DNA of 9,782 nt, from NCBI GenBank assembly GCA_030740295.1, contig JASLXP010000093.1, positions 1 to 9,782 on the forward strand, read 5' to 3'. Numbering within the stretch: position 1 is the stretch's first letter; each line of letters starts with the position of its first letter. Source of the stretch: Planctomycetota bacterium (lineage in GTDB: Bacteria > Planctomycetota > PUPC01 > JACPCR01). The notes under the pieces were generated by a model. The model was not told the origin of the DNA. It was given only the letters and a program-made list of their open reading frames with translations, and made no database searches. Shown piece after piece: positions 1-5,969 of the stretch. A program made the position numbers and the translations under genes.

Positions 1-3000
1 TGCCATCAATGGTCACCTCGCGGGTGTCAGCAGGATGCAGCCAGAGCCAGTCATCGATGGCGTGTTCCCTGCCGTCCTCGCTCTGAAGGGTGGCGCGAAA
101 CTGGCCGTCTTCAATACCGTGTGGGCCAAGATGAATGGGAAATGTGGCTGTTCCGGTTTTGCCTGCAGCGATGTCTCCCGCGGCAGCGACAGGCTGTGGG
201 AACGTCCATTGCGCGCCGATGGAGACTGGCTTGTTAACGGGAGAGCGCAGATCGATTTTTGCGTTACTGAGCGCTGTCTTTGTGCGGTTGGTAATCGTCA
301 GGCTAAGGCGGGGACCGTCCCTTGAGCTGACGACATCTGTGGCGATCTCAATTGGCTGCGCGGGAACGGATGCGGTCGAGAGCATTCGGATGAATTCCTC
401 GCGGCTTAAACCGCGATTCATGATAAAGACCGGTTCTTCGTCGAGGAGGAAACGGAGCCCGGCGGCGGTCTGCTGGATATCGGGCAATCGATTCCAATAC
501 ATGTCCAGTACCTCAACGGATTCGATGGAGCTACCCAGCCTGAGGTTCTCGAACTGCCGGCGCGACTCTTTCCAGTGGTGATCGTATTCCTCTTTTGCGG
601 TCGACCACGTCACCGCGCCGAGCTGGTCGCCGTTGCGGAACAGGTAAGCAAGGAGCCCTGTGTTTCCGAGCTTCACTTCGCCTTCCGGAATCGCGTCGGC
701 CAGCAGTGTGCCCATGACCGCGAAGGTTGCGCCCCATGGGATCGGTGTGCCGTCGTAATCACAGAGAGGTTTGTTCAGGCCGTAGTGGCGTCCGTCGTTG
801 CGGAGCACGCCCGCGTAGTGTCCGGCAATTCTGAGATCCTGCACGAGGAGCAGATAGATGACCTGCTTGGCCATCCAGGCGGCCTTGTAGCGCGGGGATT
901 CATAAGTATAGAGAGTGTGATACATCGAGTTCGTCGGCGGGCGCTGCCCCACGCCGTAACAGACCCAGCGCTTGTTGTAGCGTTCGCAGATGCGTTTCAC
1001 TCGCTTGCTCTCCCAGTGATGGAAATCAAAAGTAGAGCCGCCGAAAAAATCGACTTCATTAACATCTACCATTTTCAAAATCTCTTCGGTGAACTCCGGG
1101 GTACCGCTCAGTCCGACTTTTACGTTTGGGGCCTTTTCATTGATGGCTGCAATGGTTGTGTTGACGACAGGCGCAAACTGCTCAGGGGCCCAGCTAAGCT
1201 CGGCTTCATCGTCCACGCACCAGTAACCGATCATGTCCTTGTAGTGAGAAGCCACGCGGCCGACGTAGTCCTTCCACTGCTTCAGGTCGGGAGAGAATGT
1301 ATGGCCACCTCGAATCGTTCGGTACTTCGTCTTGGCCTTTGACTTCATGAACTCCGGAATCCGGTGCGGCCAGAAGCAGGTCACCGCATCCATGCCGAAT
1401 TTCTTAGGCAACCGCACCGCGTCATCGGCCCACTGCCACAGGTCTGGTTTGGGGTGCACGTATTCGCTCGCCGCGCCCGCGATGCGTGTCTTGCACGTGA
1501 GGGTCCATTTGAGGCCGAGACGCGACTTCACCCGCAGCTCCTGTTCATTGAACATGATGTTCGCTCCAAGCTGGTGGCGCGTTTCCTCCTTCGGCGGGGC
1601 CGGCATCCTTACGTAGACGGTCTCGCCCTCCGGCATCTTGCGGCCATCGACCGCGTAAACCATGGAGAAGATGCCGCGAACGGGTGGAATGATGGCGACC
1701 GGTTTTCGCAAAGTCTGGCCGGGCTCGATACGAACCGGAACGGTCTTGCCTTCCGTGACGAGCTGATCCCGAACGTCGACGATGCGATATTTCAAACTGG
1801 CAGACGCGGCCACTTTGCCGCTGTTGTGAAACCAGGCATCGAGGGTTCTCTGGTCTTCGTACGTGATGTTGCCGACTTGCCCGGTTCTGAGCCCGCCTTC
1901 GATGGCCGCGGCCGGTGCGTAAACAGTGGCAGCGTTGCCCTTCTCGAATTGCAGCGCATCCAGCCAGATCGGCTCTGCATTGATGCACTTGATGTAATAC
2001 CAGCCTTTGGCCAGCGTTCCGGTTACCGTGATGCGCTCCCAAGTATTGGTGGCGGTTCCTTTTCTGTTAAGCGCCGGTTTGATCGGAATCGTCCGCCCGC
2101 GGAATGGTTCGAGGCTTTCGTGCTGTACATGAATGAGCTGCAGCGAAACCGGCCCACTGCCCCGCACATACGCGGAGAGTGTGATTTCCGATGCTTCGGG
2201 CAGGTAGCAGGGCCGGCTGAATGGACTCTTCTTCGCCGGCACTCGCAGTGAATAACTGCCGTGAAATGGATTCGCCTTATCGAGATCCTCGTCCGTAAAA
2301 ACGTAAGCCTGGGCATAGCCGCCAAAGGCCCAGCCGTCGTTCATTCCCAGCTCGAGGGATGAATTCGGCCACATGTTTTTTCGGCCATCCTTTTCACGGA
2401 GCAGGATGGGCTGAAGCTCGGGCTTGCCGATGGCCCGCGGTGTTTTCTGATCGTCCGCAGCATAGGCCGGACGTGGCGGAACAGCATAGGCCGGCTTGCC
2501 GTCTCTCAGGAATGTTTCGGCCTCCACTGATGGCGGCTTTTTTTCGTTGAGATCATTGGTCAGGTACAGCGTATCGATCCAGATGCTTCGGTTGTGCGTT
2601 TCGTACATGACGCCGTGGCCATGTCCCGCGAAGGCGAGCGCAGTGAACGAGACTTCGGTCGCCGGCTCTTTCAATTCCACCGTTTGCAGCGCCTGCCAGA
2701 CGAACTTCTTACCACCTTTCTCCCAGTCAAACACAAGCTCTTGCCCGCCCAGGGCAACTTTCACGGATGTCGATTTTCCCTCTTCCACGTGCCGCGGCCC
2801 CAGGGTGCGCAAGAACACGTTGTATTTGCCGGCCGGCACCGGCTTTTGCAGCTTCTGCGAAATCGTGCGCTTCGTCGCGTTCTCGTGAATCGCCGCGTGG
2901 CAGGTGCGGCCGGGCGCGCCGTAATAACGGCACGTGGAAACACGGGCATACCAGCCGTCGAGTTCTTCGTTATCCCAGGCAAGCCGCTGCAGGCCCTGGC

Positions 3001-3085
3001 AATCTTCGGCTTCTATATAGATGCGTGTTGGGTTGTCTTCAGCGCTAAGCTGTGTCAAAAAGAACAGGAGAGCTTTAAACAGCAT
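1..3085 (-). CDS. Large secreted GH39-like multidomain glycoside hydrolase family protein (3' end outside window)
   Basis: The minus frame is open from the ATG at 3085-3083 to the window edge, 1028 codons without a stop, so the C-terminus is missing. A short signal peptide is visible (Lys4, core ALLFFL, likely cleavage after Ala15), implying export. Domains by residue: 22-195, beta-rich CBM6-like module opening with an IEAED motif; about 245-395, CBM4/9-like module ending in WLDALQFEKG (from 374) and YAP; 395-490, Ig-like; about 505-790, TIM barrel of GH39/GH-A style; 790-900, post-barrel beta-sandwich; 907-1028, NEW3/Ig-like and truncated. The YWCVDDEAE motif at 621-629 sits where GH-A enzymes have WNEP, so Glu627 would be the acid/base. 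The equivalent of the nucleophile motif reads WVCYG (707-711), without Glu. Weak Shine-Dalgarno AGGG lies 11 nt before ATG. The likely role is binding or hydrolysis of a complex glycan outside the cytoplasm; substrate unknown. The family call rests on layout and motifs. Confidence 0.8.
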   Translation of the reverse strand, partial: MLFKALLFFLTQLSAEDNPTRIYIEAEDCQGLQRLAWDNEELDGWYARVSTCRYYGAPGRTCHAAIHENATKRTISQKLQKPVPAGKYNVFLRTLGPRHVEEGKSTSVKVALGGQELVFDWEKGGKKFVWQALQTVELKEPATEVSFTALAFAGHGHGVMYETHNRSIWIDTLYLTNDLNEKKPPSVEAETFLRDGKPAYAVPPRPAYAADDQKTPRAIGKPELQPILLREKDGRKNMWPNSSLELGMNDGWAFGGYAQAYVFTDEDLDKANPFHGSYSLRVPAKKSPFSRPCYLPEASEITLSAYVRGSGPVSLQLIHVQHESLEPFRGRTIPIKPALNRKGTATNTWERITVTGTLAKGWYYIKCINAEPIWLDALQFEKGNAATVYAPAAAIEGGLRTGQVGNITYEDQRTLDAWFHNSGKVAASASLKYRIVDVRDQLVTEGKTVPVRIEPGQTLRKPVAIIPPVRGIFSMVYAVDGRKMPEGETVYVRMPAPPKEETRHQLGANIMFNEQELRVKSRLGLKWTLTCKTRIAGAASEYVHPKPDLWQWADDAVRLPKKFGMDAVTCFWPHRIPEFMKSKAKTKYRTIRGGHTFSPDLKQWKDYVGRVASHYKDMIGYWCVDDEAELSWAPEQFAPVVNTTIAAINEKAPNVKVGLSGTPEFTEEILKMVDVNEVDFFGGSTFDFHHWESKRVKRICERYNKRWVCYGVGQRPPTNSMYHTLYTYESPRYKAAWMAKQVIYLLLVQDLRIAGHYAGVLRNDGRHYGLNKPLCDYDGTPIPWGATFAVMGTLLADAIPEGEVKLGNTGLLAYLFRNGDQLGAVTWSTAKEEYDHHWKESRRQFENLRLGSSIESVEVLDMYWNRLPDIQQTAAGLRFLLDEEPVFIMNRGLSREEFIRMLSTASVPAQPIEIATDVVSSRDGPRLSLTITNRTKTALSNAKIDLRSPVNKPVSIGAQWTFPQPVAAAGDIAAGKTGTATFPIHLGPHGIEDGQFRATLQSEDGREHAIDDWLWLHPADTREVTIDG

Positions 3086-3090
3086 GGTTT

Positions 3091-3096
3091 TATTAT
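3091..3096 (+). promoter_or_regulatory. Candidate -10 box TATTAT for the beta-propeller gene
   Basis: TATTAT matches the sigma-70 -10 consensus at 5 of 6 positions and lies about 40 nt before the GTG start at 3137. A GGGGAG ribosome-binding-like motif (3119-3124) lies between them. No good -35 is seen at 16-18 bp spacing, so this is a weak call. It would overlap the 5' leader of the divergent gene whose ATG is at 3085-3083. Confidence 0.25.
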
Positions 3097-3136
3097 CCCT
3101 GTCGTCTGGAAAGTTGGTGGGGAGTGACACCTGTTA

Positions 3137-4501
3137 GTGAAATTGACGAAAAAAATCAAGGCCAATCCAATGCCACAGGTCATCGCCGAAGAACTCATCA
3201 CTCGTTTCACCAACCCGCAGAACGGTTCAGGCCCGTTGTGGTGCTATGGCTCACCGACCATCGTGCGGGATGGTGAGAAGGTCTTTGCGAGCGTCTATGA
3301 ATCCAGCGCAGAGCATGCTCCGCTGTGCAACACGTACTGGCGGCTGTTCTGCCGCGAGGGGGACGAATGGCAGAGGACAAACGCAAACCCCAAGGTGGAC
3401 GAGCGCGAGCCGTGCCCGCTCGTTCGGTTACCGGGCGGGCGTGTTGTGATGTCAACCAATCCTGCGGAATCATATCGAGGGGGCGAACGAGGGGTCAGAG
3501 AAAGCTGGAATTGCGTGCCCCAACTGCTCGAGTTCAGTGCCGCAGATCCGAGCCAGCCGCCACGACAGATGCTTCCTCAATGGGATAGGGAATATCTGTT
3601 CACGGAGCATTCCTATCGCGGCATCGGGGCCGATTATGAAAGTGGCGAAATCCTTCTCTTGAACGTTTCGTATTACGAAGGCCAGGCATGGAGTTTCAGA
3701 GATGCGGCGGGGAACTGGCCGGCGCAGGGATTCATCGGTTTTCCATTGCGGGGCGCTTATCCACAGATTGCTTTGAACGGCAGGGCCGGTGCAGTAATGG
3801 CCATCAGCGACGTGGTTGAGCCCAACCTCGCCTGGAGAGAGTTCAAAAGAAAGGTGACCGGTCAGAACTGGGATTACGATTTCCGGCAACTTTACTTCAC
3901 TTTTACTCCTGACATCACCCAATCCGATTTTTCACCCATTCTGACAGTGGCAAGCCGTGACGAAACAGCCGGGCGAATCACCAACCTCGACCTGTGGCTG
4001 GGGCCGGACGGTGACGCACACCTTCTCTACCAGGATGTCAACGTCTGGCATCCTTTCATGCGCGACGAATTCTTTCCAAACCTGCCACTGACGGTGAGTC
4101 TGAATTACGCTCGCATTCACAAGGGGCAGGTGGCCGAGCGGAGAACGCTCGTAGAGTGCATCGAAGATCGTTGCGGCAGCATTCAAGACCCCGCTGCCGA
4201 ATTTGCCGCTTCAAATCCACGCCCGGATTACGCGGCCTTCCATTCCACGGACGGCAATGATCTACACGTCTTCTTCCATCAGACCGGCCCCACCGGAACA
4301 GACGATCCGGACACCGGCAACTATCTGATGCAACTGCTGCCAGAGCAGACCGCGCCAGAGAAACTCGACCTCGAAAACCCGTTGAAGAGATTCCTGACCG
4401 CTTCGGTCCGGACCGGCACGCCGCCGTCTGAGACGCTGGATGTACTAGGGCTCGGGAAGGAGTTGGATGAAATACATTACATTCAGATAAAGATGTCTTG
4501 A
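3137..4501 (+). CDS. BNR-repeat / sialidase-like beta-propeller protein, cytoplasmic as read
   Basis: This 454-residue beta-rich protein has recurring blade-like strands: SPTIVRDGEKVFASVYE (39-55), LVRLPGGRVVMSTN (95-108), YPQIALNGRAGAVMAI (208-223), LWLGPDGDAHLLYQD (286-300) and FHSTDGNDLHVFFH (368-381). The DG turns resemble relaxed Asp-boxes of BNR/sialidase-fold propellers, most like the BNR_4 group. I see no classic sialidase FRIP arginine motif, so enzyme activity is not established; a carbohydrate-binding or lyase-like role is possible. There is no signal peptide or membrane helix. The start is ambiguous: GTG 3137 has GGGGAG 12 nt upstream, whereas ATG 3170 (Met12) has CAAGG at 8 nt, and the conserved part starts only near residue 34, so both fit. 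It is divergent from the GH-like gene, which suggests a shared glycan pathway. Domain type is moderately sure; function is unknown. Confidence 0.72.
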   Translation: MKLTKKIKANPMPQVIAEELITRFTNPQNGSGPLWCYGSPTIVRDGEKVFASVYESSAEHAPLCNTYWRLFCREGDEWQRTNANPKVDEREPCPLVRLPGGRVVMSTNPAESYRGGERGVRESWNCVPQLLEFSAADPSQPPRQMLPQWDREYLFTEHSYRGIGADYESGEILLLNVSYYEGQAWSFRDAAGNWPAQGFIGFPLRGAYPQIALNGRAGAVMAISDVVEPNLAWREFKRKVTGQNWDYDFRQLYFTFTPDITQSDFSPILTVASRDETAGRITNLDLWLGPDGDAHLLYQDVNVWHPFMRDEFFPNLPLTVSLNYARIHKGQVAERRTLVECIEDRCGSIQDPAAEFAASNPRPDYAAFHSTDGNDLHVFFHQTGPTGTDDPDTGNYLMQLLPEQTAPEKLDLENPLKRFLTASVRTGTPPSETLDVLGLGKELDEIHYIQIKMS

Positions 4502-4513
4502 TTCAGGTGTTAT

Positions 4514-4606
4514 CGAGTTTTCGGGTTTCAATGCCAGAGTTAGCGAGATTGGCGGAGAAGCTCCTGAGTAATGGAACATGGCACGGCATAGATACCTGAA
4601 AACTCG
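4514..4606. repeat. 93-bp imperfect inverted repeat (22-nt arms, 49-nt centre)
   Basis: Arm 4514-4535 pairs with arm 4585-4606 at 20 of 22 positions (one G-U wobble, two mismatches). The outer part CGAGTTTTCGGG faces CCTGAAAACTCG, and the inner part ATGCC faces GGCAT. The 49-nt centre holds a small GGAG-AAG-CTCC hairpin (4554-4564). TA dinucleotides lie at 4511-4512 and 4607-4608, one base off a symmetrical target duplication. It lies 12 nt after the beta-propeller stop and has no T-tract, so it is not a standard intrinsic terminator. It could be a MITE- or REPIN-like element, or a processed mRNA 3' structure. The pairing is seen directly; the identity is inferred. Confidence 0.6.
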
Positions 4607-4611
4607 TACCT

Positions 4612-4640
4612 TTGAGAAAAATCTTGTGTTTCATTACTGT
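4612..4640 (+). promoter_or_regulatory. Candidate sigma-70 promoter for the response regulator-tadA unit
   Basis: A -35 like box TTGAGA (4612-4617, 5 of 6 to consensus) and a weaker -10 like box TACTGT (4635-4640) are separated by 17 bp. Transcription would start near 4647, giving a leader of about 56 nt before the ATG at 4703. It lies just after the inverted repeat. This is pattern-based only. Confidence 0.35.
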
Positions 4641-4702
4641 GATGCTAGAACTCAGTCTGCTTCTGAGGAGGCCTGCCAAACATCCCTGACGTGAGGCGTT
4701 CC

Positions 4703-5125
4703 ATGAAGGTACTGATAGCTGAAGATGACCATCTCACCCGAGAGATTATGGGGCAACTGATGGTGAGCCTCGGTCTCGAGCCGGTGCCGGCGAAGGATGG
4801 CATTTCTGCATGGATGAAATACCTGGAAGACCCTGTTCCGCTCGTGCTGATTGACCGGATGATTCCCGGCATCAGCGGCGACGAGCTTTGCAGAAGGATT
4901 CGCTCTCTCCCTGACGGCGGCGATTCCTATATCATCATGGTCACGGCCCTGAGCGGACGGCGTCACCTGGCAACCGGTCTGCAAGCTGGAGCGGATGACT
5001 ACGCAACCAAGCCGCTCGATACAGAACTGTTTCGGGCGAGAATCCGTTTGGCCCAGAAACGCTTGCTTAATCGCAGGAAGAGGCCCACCGATTCACTTAG
5101 TCTCTTAGCGAACATTGACAGTTGA
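4703..5125 (+). CDS. Stand-alone receiver-domain (CheY-like) response regulator
   Basis: This 140-residue protein is one REC domain: the acidic cluster Glu7-Asp8-Asp9 (MKVLIAEDD), phosphoacceptor Asp51 in VLIDRMIPG, switch Thr81 in VTA, and Lys103 in TKPLD are all present, so phosphorylation from a histidine kinase or small-molecule donor should be possible. After the fold ends near 120 there is only a short basic tail (KRLLNRRKRP) and no DNA-binding or enzymatic output domain, so it would signal by protein contact, as CheY or Spo0F do. The start is set by ATG 4703, which has GAGG six nt upstream and begins exactly at the first beta strand; the in-frame GTG at 4691 is too far from its GAGGAGG. 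No kinase is in the window. It abuts tadA, so co-transcription is likely. Confidence 0.9.
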   Translation: MKVLIAEDDHLTREIMGQLMVSLGLEPVPAKDGISAWMKYLEDPVPLVLIDRMIPGISGDELCRRIRSLPDGGDSYIIMVTALSGRRHLATGLQAGADDYATKPLDTELFRARIRLAQKRLLNRRKRPTDSLSLLANIDS

Positions 5126-5138
5126 GAAGAGATCAAGC

Positions 5139-5633
5139 TTGCAACAGCCGGATTCCCCTCCCCAACCCATCCCGCTCTCAATTCACTCTGATGAATACTT
5201 CATGGGCCAGGCCCTCCGAGAGGCCGAGCTAGCTTTTGAAGAAGACGAAGTTCCCGTCGGCGCTGTCATCGTCTTCGAAAACCGGATCATCGGGCGCGCC
5301 CACAACCAGCGTGAGCAGTTGACCGACCCCACCGCGCATGCGGAGATTCTTGCACTCACACAGGCATCGGCGGAGCTGGAGAGTTGGCGGCTCAACGGCA
5401 CGACCATGTATGTCACCCTCGAGCCATGTCCCATGTGCGCAGGCGCATTAGTAAACGCCCGGGTCGATCGCCTGGTGTTCGGATGCATGGACCCAAAAGC
5501 CGGGGCCTGCGGGACACTCTGGAATCTGGTGCAGTCCGAAAAACTGAACCATCAGCTTCAGTTGGTCGGCGGCCTGATGGAGGAAGATTGCCGTGAAATC
5601 CTTCAGCGTTTTTTCAGGATGAAGAGAGTCTGA
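5139..5633 (+). CDS. tadA: tRNA-specific adenosine deaminase TadA
   Basis: TadA deaminates adenosine-34 of tRNA-Arg(ACG) to inosine in the cytoplasm, letting one tRNA read CGU, CGC and CGA. The zinc-dependent cytidine-deaminase fold is complete: TAHAE supplies the His ligand and catalytic Glu, and PCPMC supplies the two Cys ligands. EVPVGAVIV, the HNQ asparagine and the C-terminal RFFRMKR are also typical, close to the roughly 167-residue E. coli enzyme. The start is uncertain. TTG 5139 gives 164 residues and follows purine-rich GAGAAGAGA; TTG 5115 gives 172 residues, overlaps the response-regulator stop and lacks a ribosome-binding motif; ATG 5202 would cut off the conserved HSDEYF segment. 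In-frame non-ATG initiation therefore looks real. It is probably translated from the same mRNA as the upstream response regulator, with no obvious functional link. Confidence 0.96.
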   Translation: MQQPDSPPQPIPLSIHSDEYFMGQALREAELAFEEDEVPVGAVIVFENRIIGRAHNQREQLTDPTAHAEILALTQASAELESWRLNGTTMYVTLEPCPMCAGALVNARVDRLVFGCMDPKAGACGTLWNLVQSEKLNHQLQLVGGLMEEDCREILQRFFRMKRV

Positions 5634-5969
5634 GACAGGATTCAGGAGGCTTCCATCCAGTGTTCTGCGCTTTCATTCCTTGCTGCTATCAAGTCCTCGT
5701 TAGGTCGCAGGCACATAAAGTGAAAGCGGCGACAAGTACCCGACGATTAAAATCTCGGTTCCCAGGATCCCCGAATCCCGCATCCTGAATGCGGTCGGCA
5801 TGCGTAAACGATGGAACCGTGTATGCCCCAACTGGTTTGAAGTTCCTCGGCAGAATCCCATGCTGTTTTTGAGGTCCTGACAGGGAAAAGGGACCGCCAG
5901 TCTTCCGGCCGATGAGCTTGTCGCATCCGTTTCGTTTACCACACACATTTCCAACAAGAGCCTTTTCCA
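5634..5969. other. 336-bp intergenic stretch without a supported gene
   Basis: This lies between the tadA stop and the TTG start of the phosphodiesterase gene. It has no tRNA-like T-arm, T-tract terminator or convincing promoter. The clearest structure is a perfect 6-bp hairpin at 5778-5794. On the minus strand two frames stay open across most of it (ATG-started runs of 93 and 85 codons, 5689-5970 and 5700-5957). Their translations look like low-constraint sequence, overlap each other and resemble nothing I know. It may be a long leader or regulatory region, or decayed coding DNA. Confidence 0.5.
5778..5794. repeat. Perfect hairpin CCGCAT-CCTGA-ATGCGG
   Basis: A 6-bp perfect stem with a 5-nt loop lies in the intergenic region, about 175 nt before the phosphodiesterase start. 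A second, shorter pairing (GGCAT with ATGCC) follows just downstream. No T-run follows, so an intrinsic terminator is unlikely. Confidence 0.4.

Noticed and set aside
575..1342. Plus-strand open frame of 255 codons opposite the GH-like gene
   Set aside because: The minus strand carries a continuous 1028-codon frame with recognisable domains; the plus translation has no domain-like sequence and is an antisense shadow.
1364..2251. Plus-strand open frame of 295 codons opposite the GH-like gene
   Set aside because: Same reason: it is Arg- and His-rich text mirroring the codon bias of the minus-strand gene.
3470..3922. Minus-strand open frame of 150 codons opposite the beta-propeller gene
   Set aside because: It has no recognisable motif, and the plus frame shows clear beta-propeller strands.
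4508..4606. Integron attC site
   Set aside because: The inverted repeat lacks the RYYYAAC and GTTRRRY core sites at its ends, and no integrase or cassette array is present.
4514..4606. Intrinsic terminator for the beta-propeller gene
   Set aside because: The stem is long but AT-rich in part, has a 49-nt centre, and is not followed by a T-run.
4691..4702. GTG 4691 as the response-regulator start
   Set aside because: The GAGGAGG motif is about 19 nt away, whereas ATG 4703 has GAGG six nt upstream and begins at the conserved first strand.
5634..5969. tRNA gene near tadA (a tRNA-Ser is sometimes adjacent)
   Set aside because: No T-arm with the TTCRA loop and no acceptor-stem pairing was found on either strand.
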